Below are positions 1-7,748 of a DNA stretch of 11,397 bases, one piece after another. Source of the DNA: Triparma columacea (lineage: Eukaryota; Sar; Bolidophyceae; Parmales; Triparmaceae); NCBI GenBank assembly GCA_030267965.1, contig BRYA01001296.1:1-11397 (forward strand), in the 5' to 3' direction. The notes under the pieces were generated by a model that saw only the letters and a list, made by a program, of their open reading frames with translations, had not been told where the DNA came from and did not search any database. The translations under genes and the position numbers were made by a program. How positions within the stretch are numbered: the first letter of the stretch is position 1; every line of letters starts with the position of its first letter.

Positions 1-8
1 TGGAGTAC

Positions 9-56
9 AAAAGCCCCCCGCACAACCATATCAACATGGTCGTGCGGGGGGCTTTT
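9..56. repeat. Long inverted repeat (hairpin) followed by T6
   Basis: Bases 9-23 (AAAAGCCCCCCGCAC) are the exact reverse complement of 42-56. The 18-nt interior adds a 5-bp inner stem (ACCAT at 25-29 with ATGGT at 36-40) after one mismatch, leaving a 6-nt loop. Plus-strand RNA would end its stem in GGGGGGC followed by six Ts (53-58). It resembles a bacterial intrinsic terminator in shape, but the surroundings are eukaryotic. A transposon terminal inverted repeat or the 3' end of a Pol III transcript are alternatives. The pairing is read directly; the role is unknown. Confidence 0.8.
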
Positions 57-144
57 TTCATTTATGATGATAAATTGCCTGCGAGCGGCACCACATGGAC
101 GGAACGCTTCCTTAGACCCATCATATCCCGATAATCCTGCCCCT

Positions 145-171
145 CATACACATATATCATATATGTGTATG
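145..171. repeat. Palindrome with 13-bp perfect arms
   Basis: CATACACATATAT (145-157) and ATATATGTGTATG (159-171) pair perfectly around one central base. On the outside, 139-143 can pair with 173-177 across a T-G wobble (144/172), so the stem can extend into the GGGGGGC tract before T7 (178-184). It lies at the left end of repeat copy A. The same right arm and GGGGGGCTTTTTT tail recur at 473-497, where the left arm has decayed. Confidence 0.75.
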
Positions 172-346
172 GGGGGCTTTTTTTATGCGTCGTTTTCAAT
201 TTTCACATAAACGACCTATTCTATCAACGTAACGTAACATTTCACCAACGTCCTCGTCGTTTAATGAGTATAATTTTCATTCATTTATTTCCCAATATTT
301 CCCGTTCCCAACTCCTCCTCAAAAATACCAAGACAAAATGGAAAAA
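154..346. repeat. Diverged direct repeat, copy A
   Basis: It shares with copy B (468-694), in the same order: ATATCATATATGTG, GGGGGGCTTTTTT, a CAATTT-CACATAA segment, CTATTCTAT, AACGTCNTCGTC, TTTATTTCCCAATATTTC, ACTCCTCAAAAATAC and GACAAAATG. The left ends lie 314 bp apart. Differences are mostly substitutions plus a longer insertion in copy B. No coding capacity links the copies, so an old tandem duplication or two insertions of one non-autonomous element are both possible. Confidence 0.7.
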
Positions 347-467
347 AAAAAAATCTTCACAAACACCCCCTCACACGTATAAACACCACCAACACCACCT
401 AACTATTAAATGAAACGATAGGCGGCATTGCGCCAAATACCGTAAGCACGCTAGGCTATGATATGAC

Positions 468-694
468 ATATCATATATGTGTATGGGGGGCTTTTTTACG
501 CTTCGTGTTCAATTTCACATAAGCGATCTATTCTATTGACGTAATGTAACATTTGCCAACGTCGTCGTCTTTTAAAGAGCATAGTTTGTATTTCATTTTC
601 ATTGATTTATTTCCCAATATTTCATGTCCCAAAATCCCGTCCCAAACTCCCGCCATCCATCTACTCCTCAAAAATACAAGACAAAATGAAAAAA
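468..694. repeat. Diverged direct repeat, copy B
   Basis: This is the second copy of the unit described at 154-346. It is about 35 bases longer, mainly from extra sequence around 620-660 containing near-repeats of TCCCAAA. Its left end keeps the right arm of the palindrome and the GGGGGGCTTTTTT tail, but the left arm no longer matches perfectly, so it would fold less well than copy A. It ends in an A-rich segment, as copy A does. Confidence 0.7.
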
Positions 695-834
695 TAATAT
701 TCTCTACAACAAGTGTACTTTCGTCGAAATTATTGTGATCCGAACAGCAACGATACTACCGGCCGTGCCTCTGTTCGCTTAAAAAAACTATAGCCTTCTC
801 ACTTTAATCTTTCTTCTTGTATTATTTATGACTC

Positions 835-2893
835 TCACCCAAAATGGAAGCCTCCTCCTCCCATCCCACCCCCCATCCCCCCTCCCATGCCCCCCCCGCC
901 GCCCTGCTGCTGCATGAACATCTGGAAAAGAACGCTTGGGTCGATCCCCCCCATCCCCCCCCCCATCCCGCCATGCCCCCGATGCATGCCGGCGTTAGGA
1001 TCATCCAAATCCTGCTCGTCAACCCCTTGGTCATACAGGTCCTTTTTCTTCGGGTCGCTCAGTACCTCGTAGGCAAGGTTGACATCCCTGAATACCACCT
1101 CTGCCCGTTTCTTGTCCTCCTCGCTGCTGTTGGCGTGCCTGTCAGGGTGGTTCTTGAGAGCTGATTTCCTGTAGGCCTTCTTGATCTCAGACTCGGTGGC
1201 ATCCTGTTTGACCCCCAGAATCTTATAGAAATCTTTTCTGCTTGCCCTCTTGAGCTGGACCTTTGCGGCCTTTATCTTCCTAGACACCTCCCTGTGAACC
1301 TCTTCCCCAGCCAGGCTGGCGTACTTCTCATAATCCTGTATCGCCTTCTCAATGTGCACCTTCTCTCCCAAGATGCAAAGACTCGCCGCTCTCTTGTTGT
1401 ACGCTTTGGCGTAGTCGGGGTCGAGCTTGATGGCCTCCGTACAGTCACCGACGCACTCCTCATGGTTACGCAAATTTGAATGGGCCGTAGCTCGGTTATT
1501 GTACAGCTTCGCCTTGTACGCTGGGTTGTCCTTGGCCATTTCTATCGCCTCGGTGTAAAGAGAGACCGCCGAGTCGAAGTTACTAGACTTATATGCGTTG
1601 TCAGCCTCTGTCTTCTTGGCCGCTAGCACTTTGACCCTCTTGAACTCCTCTCTTGCTTTCTTGTTATCGGGGTCGCCGGACAGGATCTGTTTCAGGTGCT
1701 TAACGCACTCGTCCAGGCTGCCCATGCTGTACAGGCACCTGGTGGGGATGGTGGAGGGGGCGGGGTTGTTAGTGCGGTGCGCGTTGTCCACGCAGCAGCG
1801 GCGTTGCCTGTGCGATCCCTTTGCCCCCCCACCCCTTCAACCCAACAAACTTCCAACTCCCCACTCACCTCGCCCTGACAAACAGGAGCTCGCTGTTGTT
1901 CATCATGCCACCCCTCATAAGACTCGTAGTAAGACCGTAGGCCTCATCCCCCCGACCGGCCGCTGAGAGCGCCAAGCACTTAATGAGCTTGGCCTCTTTC
2001 CACCCGGGGCAAATTCCCAACACGATTTCAACCTGGGACAAAGCCTGCCTGCCCTCAATCTTTTGGAGGTTCGCATCGTACTTCTTAAGACAGTCCTTGG
2101 CGAGTTGCATCCGTTTCTGGGCCATAACGGCCTGATCCTTCTCCTTGACGGCCTGTACATTGTTCGAGTCACGGACGAGTCCCTTGGCGTAAGTGTCAAT
2201 CCCCTCTTCAAGCAGACCCAAGTTTACCTGCAGCTTAGCCTTGCGGAAGTAAACTTTCGTATTGGTCGGGTCGAGATTCAGGGCCGAGTCGCAGTCTTTG
2301 ATTGACTCCTCGTACATTAGGATCATCATGTATGCCGCTGATCTGTGTGGTGGGAGGGGAGTGGCGGTAATGGTTGGTGAGGCGTGGTTAGCGTGAACTT
2401 TGTTGTGGGTTGTGGAGGGAGTATTATAGAGGAGATGTAGAGGGGACGAGGGATGTAGGTGGGACGAGCGATAAATACGCACAAAGCCACACGCATCCTC
2501 CTCCCCCCCCTTCAATCATCCACCCCCCACTCTTCGATCACCCCCTCTCTCTTCAATCAACCCCCCCTCTCTTCAATCAACCCCCCCTCCCGCCACCTCC
2601 CACCCCCCAGCTCACAATCCTCCTCCTCACCTATTTGAGTAATAACTAGAGCACACAGAATCATCTAAGTCCCCACCATCTTCTCCAGACTTGCTTCTCT
2701 CTTCTTCAGCAATCTCGATACTGAGTGTATAGTACTTAATAGCCTCTCTATAGTCCTTTTTCTTGTAGGCCTCGTTCCCGCATATCTTATTTTCTGCTGC
2801 TGTTAGGACTTTCTCCTCCTCCTCTTCCTTATCATCATCGACATCAACATCAATATCGTCGTACTCGTACTCGTCGTCGGAATCGTTGCTCAT
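835..2893 (-). CDS. DNAJC7: DNAJC7/TPR2-like co-chaperone: TPR repeats plus J domain
   Basis: Three exons, 2631-2893, 1869-2342 and 835-1738, join in frame to give 546 residues; human DNAJC7 is about 494. Both junctions split an AGN codon in phase 2. I chose the ATG at 2893 because the upstream extension of the frame starts at a TTG. Residues 1-34 are very acidic. TPR repeats follow to about 405, with typical TPR stretches such as NEAYKKKDYREAIKYYTLSI near the N-terminus and LYNNRATAHSNLRNHEECV in exon 3. The J domain covers about 415-484 with an intact HPD at 443-445, the motif that stimulates the Hsp70 ATPase. A Gly/Met-rich tail ends in FHFG. In this family the TPRs bind Hsp70 and Hsp90 tails and pass clients between the two chaperones, mainly in the cytosol. 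The TPR-then-J order makes the family call firm; direct orthology to human DNAJC7 is less certain. Confidence 0.93.
1739..1868 (-). other. DNAJC7-like intron 2 (130 nt)
   Basis: The donor AG|GTGAGT and acceptor CCACCAG|G rejoin one Arg codon (AG+G), continuing the TPR protein as VRAR then CLYSMG. CTAAC at 1772-1768 is a branch-point match 30 nt before the acceptor. The 5' part is G-rich and the 3' end C-rich on the sense strand. Retention gives an immediate TGA stop. Confidence 0.9.
2343..2630 (-). other. DNAJC7-like intron 1 (288 nt)
   Basis: The donor AATAG|GTGAGG and acceptor CACACAG|A rejoin an Arg codon (AG+A), giving YYSNR then SAAYMM, the usual TPR wording. CTAAC at 2391-2387 is a branch-point match 45 nt before the acceptor. 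The 5' half is G-rich on the sense strand and holds a ~20-nt tandem repeat; the 3' half is C-rich. Retention gives an immediate TGA. Confidence 0.9.
2511..2587. repeat. Four-copy ~20-nt intronic tandem repeat
   Basis: TTCAATCA or TTCGATCA followed by a C run starts at 2511, 2533, 2552 and 2572, so the period is 19-22 bp. The last two copies are nearly identical (TTCAATCAACCCCCCCTC). It lies within intron 1 of the DNAJC7-like gene; the sense RNA reads GATTGAA plus G runs. Confidence 0.85.
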
Positions 2894-3175
2894 TACTAAT
2901 TTTATTTGCAAGAAGAAAAGTGGGGTAGAAATTTTGATTCTGAGGCATTGAAATTCGTGGCCTCAATCCAAAGTCTGACTTTACGCTCCGCTCACTCCAG
3001 AAATAGGAAATATGGTTCGTTCGCCGTTATTCGTAATAAACCAATCATGTCACACCATCACCAACAATCGCCACCGCCGCAGGCGCATTCGTCTTCACCA
3101 CACATACCAAGAAGACAACACAAAAGCACAACGACACTTTGTAATACAATTCACTAACATGCCCTCCCATATTCA
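2894..3175. promoter_or_regulatory. Spacer: upstream region of the DNAJC7-like gene, 3' region of the GT14 gene
   Basis: Both flanking genes read on the minus strand, so this 282-bp spacer must hold the 3' UTR of the glycosyltransferase and the promoter of the DNAJC7-like gene. I found no clear TATA box and no canonical heat-shock element (alternating nGAAn units). TGTAATGAATA at the stop of the GT14 gene might serve in polyadenylation, but this is weak. Confidence 0.4.
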
Positions 3176-4507
3176 TTACAACTCTCCCCCCCCACCCACT
3201 CCTCCCCCGAGTTTTTTGCTCTCCCGTTTCTGCCTTGCGTGAAGCTCCTTCTCCTTGTTGAACCATGGGAAGTCTGGCCTCTTTGTAATCTCGTAATTCA
3301 ACCCGTCGCTACCCCAGTCTATATCTGGTAACGCTTCAGTAGCCGCCCTATTTTCTTGGGGGAACATTAAATAAATGTTCGGTTCAACCTCCTTACTCAC
3401 TTTTCTGATAAACAAGGCTCCGCTGTCCTTGATGTCCTTCAAATCGTATATCCCCAAAAAGTAGGGCCCCCAGACTTTGGACTCCGTACCTTCCACTGCC
3501 TTGTACCTCTGCTTATTCGGAAGATCCCCGAATGCGTTTGGCGTGTGTTCATCCATCCTCTCATATCTTACTGTCTTAATCCACTCACACCCAGGGACAT
3601 CTATGCCCCCCTCGCCCCCTCCCGGCAGCGTACTGTTGAACCGACCAGACTCCATCAGCAGCGTAGGGAAGAAAGTTTCATCCGTAACCACCCTACGATC
3701 TCTCAAATAGGCCCTCTTCAAACTATTTGCCAAGCTCTCGCTGTCCCGCATGCTCTCTCCGATGTAGTAAACAAAATCAGGCTCCAGCATCATCCATTGT
3801 GACCCAAAGTAGACGTGAACGTCCTTGGATACATTCACTCCACCCTGTACGTAGTCTAACTTTATAGGGTGGGAGTATGCTGTCCTCTTGTGCCAACCCT
3901 CTGGAAAATAGGTTGATCTAGTTGGTAGAAATCCGGTCTCGCTCCACACTGAGGTGACAACATTATTACCTGCGAGACATTGGTCTACGACGCTGCTCAT
4001 CGCCTCGTTGGTCAAAGTTGGGAGAGAGTCACCGCTAAGAGTAATGAACTTATCAAACACTCCCCTGTACGTGAACGTAAGAAAGTCGAGCGCCCAAATC
4101 ACGGGTTCGTTCATACTCCACCCCCCCCACTTGCAATCCGCCACGCTGTGCATTTCCCTCGTCCCGCAGCCCCCACAGTTCTCTATAATCCTCTCCAACT
4201 CACTCCCCCTCCACTCAACTTCAGGAAACTTCTTGTCCACGTGAATAAGCACTAGATTATTGGGCGCAGAAATGGCATTGAGCAGCGACACAGCGTCCTT
4301 CAGCGTGCGGGAGTTATGAATATTGATCAGGTACGCTAATCTTATCGGGCCAGCATCGTTACATGGGGGGCACTGTGTGGGGCTTGGGGGGCTGTCGGAG
4401 GAGGGAAGAGAAGAGATTGACGACTTGGAAGATTGGGCCGTTGACAGAGCCGGGAGTAGAAGGAGGAGTAGGATGACAGGGAGGATGAGGGAGGTGGGGA
4501 TAAACAT
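3176..4507 (-). CDS. GT14-family (core-2/I-branching, xylosyltransferase-like) glycosyltransferase
   Basis: This is a single-exon gene of 443 residues starting at an ATG. Residues 1-24 form a strong signal sequence (Leu-rich, ending LSTAQ), so the enzyme enters the secretory pathway. A Ser/Pro linker follows. The catalytic domain spans about 55-385 with family hallmarks in order: RLAYLINIHNS (56-66), LVLIHVDKK (85-93), WGGWSMNEP (127-135), FDKFITLSGDSLPT (151-164), VYFGSQWMML (232-241), VVTDETFFPTLL (273-284) and ALFIRKV (364-370). In GT14 enzymes the acidic pair in the DETFF-like motif (here D276/E277) carries the proposed catalytic base. Members transfer GlcNAc, xylose or GlcA from UDP-sugars onto glycans or proteins, usually in the Golgi. 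Donor and acceptor cannot be read from sequence. Seven or more Cys in the luminal part suggest disulfides. The tail is basic then Gly-rich. It is divergent from the HMG gene and shares its upstream region. Confidence 0.88.
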   Translation of the reverse strand: MFIPTSLILPVILLLLLLPALSTAQSSKSSISSLPSSDSPPSPTQCPPCNDAGPIRLAYLINIHNSRTLKDAVSLLNAISAPNNLVLIHVDKKFPEVEWRGSELERIIENCGGCGTREMHSVADCKWGGWSMNEPVIWALDFLTFTYRGVFDKFITLSGDSLPTLTNEAMSSVVDQCLAGNNVVTSVWSETGFLPTRSTYFPEGWHKRTAYSHPIKLDYVQGGVNVSKDVHVYFGSQWMMLEPDFVYYIGESMRDSESLANSLKRAYLRDRRVVTDETFFPTLLMESGRFNSTLPGGGEGGIDVPGCEWIKTVRYERMDEHTPNAFGDLPNKQRYKAVEGTESKVWGPYFLGIYDLKDIKDSGALFIRKVSKEVEPNIYLMFPQENRAATEALPDIDWGSDGLNYEITKRPDFPWFNKEKELHARQKRESKKLGGGVGGGGEL

Positions 4508-5128
4508 CGTGCAAGGGATTTTATTTTTAGGAGGGTAGTTTGGATGAGGTGGGTTGTTGATGGGAAGCAGAGAGAGTTGGTCGGAAGTGTTACGGGGGGG
4601 CCACTTATCGCGGTCAGATTATGTATGAGGGGGCGAGGGAAGAAGTTGACCCGTGTAGATTTTTGCTGGGAAGGACAAAAGATAAAAAAGGTTAGTCTGT
4701 CTATGGATTTACAGTTCAAATCGGTATAGGGGTTATACGTGAAGTGATGACTTCGATGCGACATTCTAAAGGTAGAGGGGAGGGTAATTGGTGAATAAAA
4801 TGAGGAGTGAATATCAGAGGCGAGACAGTTGCGGTTTTTGACACAAGATTAACGCCCTGAATGAGCTTATTGAGGCGTAATAAGAATCCTGCAGCATATT
4901 TATGTAGTTTATGAACGACGAGTGTGTCTTATATACCAAACGGGCTTAGAATTAGAGAAAAAATTGGGGCAGCCTCGTGAACTGACGGATGTGAATCCAC
5001 ATCATGTTTAAAAGACACCTTTGAGAGAGATTTTAGAGGGACAACGAGACCCACGTGAAGATCTTAAGCTACGCAACGTCAAATCATGACTCACCCACCT
5101 TCTCACCTCCTTCCCTCCCAACAGAAAA
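4508..5128. promoter_or_regulatory. Shared upstream region between divergent GT14 and HMG-box genes
   Basis: These 621 bp contain no supported gene and should hold both promoters and 5' leaders. Just before the HMG start there is a pyrimidine-rich run ending in CAACAG at 5119-5124, five bases upstream of the ATG, which looks like a 3' splice site. Candidate donors upstream (AAAG|GTAGAG near 4772, AAG|GTTAGT near 4690) are not strong. An upstream ATG at 5086 is out of frame with the HMG frame and would be removed by such an intron. On the minus strand, TAAAAATAAAAT lies close before the GT14 start, too close for a normal TATA box unless the leader is very short. Confidence 0.45.
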
Positions 5129-5707
5129 ATGTCTCTAAATGGTGACACCAAGGGAATGATTGAAGCTAGCCTTCACATCGCCAAGGCCGAGAGGGACGCG
5201 GCTATCATGAAGGTGGAGAGGTTCCAGAAGATGCTGGACGAGGGGTTCAAGGAATCCGAGGAAGATGACAAGGACGAGGGGGGGGCCAAGAAGAAGAGGA
5301 AAATGACCCCAAAGCTTGACGCGAACGGGAACAAAATTGCCAAGAAGATGTCTGCTTACCACGCGTTCCTCAAGGAGAAACTAAAGGAGAGCAAGGACGC
5401 CGGTAAGTCCTCTTCTTTCGCCGACATCGCCGAATTGTGGAAGAATGTCGATGGCGAGGAAAAGGCCCACTACGAAACACTCGCCAAGAAGGCCAACGAC
5501 AAGGCCACCGAGGAAAGGCTGGCGCTGGGGTCGGCGACAGCGCAGGACGAGGCGCCGGCCACGCCAGTCGCAGAGGTCGTCACGGCCATCGAGGGTTCGG
5601 CCGTGAAGATCCCCAAGTCGGAGAAGTCAGAGAAGAAGAAGAAGAAGAAGAAGGACAAGAAAGCGCGCAAGGAGAGCATAGGATCGGAGGCGACCTTCGA
5701 CAGCTGA
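5129..5707 (+). CDS. Single HMG-box protein
   Basis: This frame encodes 192 residues. A helical, possibly coiled-coil N-terminus (about 8-38) is followed by a short acidic then basic stretch (GGAKKKRKM, 51-59), which could be a nuclear localisation signal. The HMG box lies at about 70-128: KKMSAYHAFLKEKLKESK, then FADIAELWKNV and a third helix ending ETLAKKANDKA. The SAYxxF and LW positions are the usual core residues of the fold, which bends DNA. The Ala/Val/Pro-rich linker leads to a Lys-rich tail (about 161-182), not the acidic tail of metazoan HMGB, so strong DNA retention is likely. It is probably a nuclear architectural factor. ATG context is AAAAATG. A possible acceptor (CAG at 5122-5124) just upstream could mean an intron in the leader or, less likely, a coding upstream exon in phase 2. 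Confidence 0.85.
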   Translation: MSLNGDTKGMIEASLHIAKAERDAAIMKVERFQKMLDEGFKESEEDDKDEGGAKKKRKMTPKLDANGNKIAKKMSAYHAFLKEKLKESKDAGKSSSFADIAELWKNVDGEEKAHYETLAKKANDKATEERLALGSATAQDEAPATPVAEVVTAIEGSAVKIPKSEKSEKKKKKKKDKKARKESIGSEATFDS

Positions 5708-5960
5708 GTCAAGCAAGGATGACGTCCACCTTTCAAGACTGGTTGGAGAGGAGAAAGTAATAAAATACCGAAATAAATCAAATCAGACTATCATTCCCTG
5801 CTACGTGTATGACGTTTACGTTTACTTGCATAGAAGAACTACGATTTTTTTAGACGCCGTCTCCCCATCATTCTATTTCATCACGAACCCTCACCCCATC
5901 CAAAATGACCCCCCCCCCACAACCAAAACCGTCCCCATCTTCCTTCCACTCAAGTCAAAA
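5708..5960. other. Convergent 3' region
   Basis: The plus-strand HMG gene and the minus-strand transporter end toward each other here, 253 bp apart, so their 3' UTRs may be close or overlap. No gene is seen. A run of nine Cs (about 5911-5919 on the plus strand) lies in the transporter's presumed 3' UTR. Confidence 0.5.
5759..5777 (+). terminator. Polyadenylation signals of the HMG-box gene
   Basis: AATAAA occurs at 5759-5764 and again at 5772-5777, about 50-70 bases after the TGA stop of the plus-strand HMG gene. The position is right for cleavage near 5790. Confidence 0.6.
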
Positions 5961-7748
5961 TTAAAATGCGGGCGGAGACTCGCCAAAAACCTTGTTAGGG
6001 TGAATCGCCTCCTCCTCACTAGCTTCACTCGAATCTTCTTCTGATGCCCCCCCAGCCCTGATGGGCGAAAGTGGTTTCCTAACACTGTAGTACTTCCCCC
6101 CCCCACCACTCCCCCCGACCACTCCTCCTCTAATCTCGCCCCCACCCCTCTTAATCTTATCAGAAAGTGAAATCCTAGTCGGCGTGCCGAACAGCTGCTT
6201 GAGATCGTTAAGCTGTTTCTTTTCCAGGAAGGTGTCAATTGCCGGTAGGATGAAGACAAAAAAGAAAGACAATAGCTGGATGAAGTACACGTTCTTCCAG
6301 TTCCCAACGTCACACTCGGGGTGTCCATCACCATGATCATCACCACCGTGCTGCTCGGGACCGCCCGCGAACGCCGCTAAGTGACACGTCCCAGTAGCGT
6401 ACTTGATGAGGGAAGCCATTGATAATTGGGCAATACCAGCCACGAAGAAACTTATCCCAGCCAGAATCCCAAAGTACTTGAACCCCATCTTCTTCGGCAA
6501 CGCAGCGAAAAAGTAAGTAAAAAGGAACGCTCTGTACAGGGAGTAGAAGAGGAATGAGCAATAGTAGACTGCGGAGGAACCTTCCATGAGAGCAAAGAAG
6601 GTGTAGCATACCCCAAGGAACACTGTGGTGGTGGCGGTAAACGCGAAGCCCAAATTGTCCAACAGGAATCCTACGAAAGGCATTCCCAACACGCCAAGGG
6701 AAGATATGATCGAGAACAGCCTGGTCAGGCGCCTTTGCTCAGGAAGGTCTATGTTATTGCTATCCCCAAGTTGAAGCCCGATCGTACCGATGAAAAAATT
6801 GGCCCAAAAGCTGCAAACCACGAAGAAAAGGGTGATACGGAAGAAAGGTCCGGACTTGACCTGATTCGCGAAAGGTTGATCCTTGACTGATATCTTCTTG
6901 ATAACACTGTAATCCCCAGACTCAATCGCTGCTGCTGAGAGCACAAAGGATGGGTTTCTACTGAACTGCCCATCCTCATTAGGACGCAGGTACGAGTTTA
7001 GGGGGACTTTGTTCTTTTGAAATTGATGATTCCCAAGAGGGGGGCGGGAGTAGTTGGAGTTGTTGCTGCCACCAACACTATCACTTTTCATGAGAGACGT
7101 CATCTCATTAGGATCCTGCCGAGGGGGCGTACGGGGAGCATCGGGTAACTCGCCCTTTTCGTTATAAGCGACGTCAGGCCAAAGGAACCCACTCACGGTT
7201 GTACTGAACAACATTACCAAACCATAAACTCCAAAGAGCGGGCGGAACGAGATGTTGTAGTCCTCCCACAGCACATCAAAGATCGCGAATATGACGAACG
7301 AGAGAGAAAACGCTCCAGTGATGAAAGAAGTTATCGTGGAGGCAGACTCTGGATACAGGTTACCTATGTGGATGATAGAATTCTGGACCCCTGGTCCCCC
7401 GAACGCAATTAGTAGTGTCGCCACCATGAAACCACCGTACGAACTCGATAGGGAAAACGTAAAGAACCCCAAGCAAACAAGGAAGTTTGAGAGCACAGAG
7501 CAAGATCTTGGACCCTGAGAATCCAACAATATCCCCAGAATGAGTGGGGACGCAAAGTTCACGAACGTGGCGAGAGTAAATATTGTAGTGATCTCAGAGT
7601 TAGTCATCCCGACTCCTCCTCGGTCAGTGTGCGCCACCAGCATCGTGGAGGAAATGGAGGCCCAACCAAAAAACAACCCACCACCCAGCAGATTCTGGAC
7701 CATAGCCACACCTACGTACAGCGCACGCGGAACGCTCGACGCTGCCAT
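5961..7748 (-). CDS. MFS transporter, SLC43/FMP42-like
   Basis: This intronless gene encodes 595 residues from an ATG. Hydrophobic segments fit a 6+6 MFS layout: six between about 8 and 190, a long polar loop at about 191-300 (Pro/Ser/Asn-rich, cytosolic by MFS convention), then six between about 303 and 507. Family-like wording includes GGGLFFGWASI in TM1, IFTLATFVNFASPLILGILLD leading into the TM2-3 loop with DSQGPR (a relaxed MFS motif A), IGNLYPESASTITSFITGAFSLSFVIF, and LGMPFVGFLLD repeating motif A in the second half. SLC43 members carry large neutral amino acids (LAT3/4) or purine nucleobases (ENBT1), and FMP42 is the fungal counterpart. The substrate here is not predictable. The loop before the last TM is His/Asp-rich (EQHGGDDHGDGHPECD, about 465-480), which is unusual. 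The C-terminal tail is Gly-rich, then acidic and Ser-rich (about 569-580), perhaps a phosphorylation region. Confidence 0.82.
   Translation of the reverse strand: MAASSVPRALYVGVAMVQNLLGGGLFFGWASISSTMLVAHTDRGGVGMTNSEITTIFTLATFVNFASPLILGILLDSQGPRSCSVLSNFLVCLGFFTFSLSSSYGGFMVATLLIAFGGPGVQNSIIHIGNLYPESASTITSFITGAFSLSFVIFAIFDVLWEDYNISFRPLFGVYGLVMLFSTTVSGFLWPDVAYNEKGELPDAPRTPPRQDPNEMTSLMKSDSVGGSNNSNYSRPPLGNHQFQKNKVPLNSYLRPNEDGQFSRNPSFVLSAAAIESGDYSVIKKISVKDQPFANQVKSGPFFRITLFFVVCSFWANFFIGTIGLQLGDSNNIDLPEQRRLTRLFSIISSLGVLGMPFVGFLLDNLGFAFTATTTVFLGVCYTFFALMEGSSAVYYCSFLFYSLYRAFLFTYFFAALPKKMGFKYFGILAGISFFVAGIAQLSMASLIKYATGTCHLAAFAGGPEQHGGDDHGDGHPECDVGNWKNVYFIQLLSFFFVFILPAIDTFLEKKQLNDLKQLFGTPTRISLSDKIKRGGGEIRGGVVGGSGGGGKYYSVRKPLSPIRAGGASEEDSSEASEEEAIHPNKVFGESPPAF

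Larger units (their letters stand above)
1..834. other. Gene-poor, repeat-bearing flank
   Basis: No convincing protein gene is seen here. Open frames on the plus strand are short, rich in Pro, His, Lys and Ser, and lie across the diverged repeat copies, so they look incidental. From about 180 to 830 the base composition is more A+T rich than the gene blocks, with A runs and pyrimidine-rich plus-strand sequence. The content is one long hairpin (9-56), one near-perfect palindrome (145-171) and two diverged copies of a ~200-bp unit (154-346 and 468-694). The last ~140 bases run into the probable 3' UTR of the minus-strand DNAJC7-like gene, whose stop codon is at 835-837. No tRNA or rRNA was recognised. 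Confidence 0.6.

Noticed and set aside
9..58. Bacterial Rho-independent terminator and a prokaryotic origin of the left flank
   Set aside because: The shape fits, but spliced genes begin 780 bp away and no bacterial gene is near. It is treated as a repeat of unknown role.
2894..2911. Six-residue N-terminal extension of the DNAJC7-like protein
   Set aside because: It depends on a TTG start. The ATG at 2893 gives a natural acidic N-terminus.
4342..4764. 140-residue minus-strand frame overlapping the GT14 start
   Set aside because: It is out of frame with the glycosyltransferase, Ser/Pro/Leu low complexity, and has no recognisable domain.
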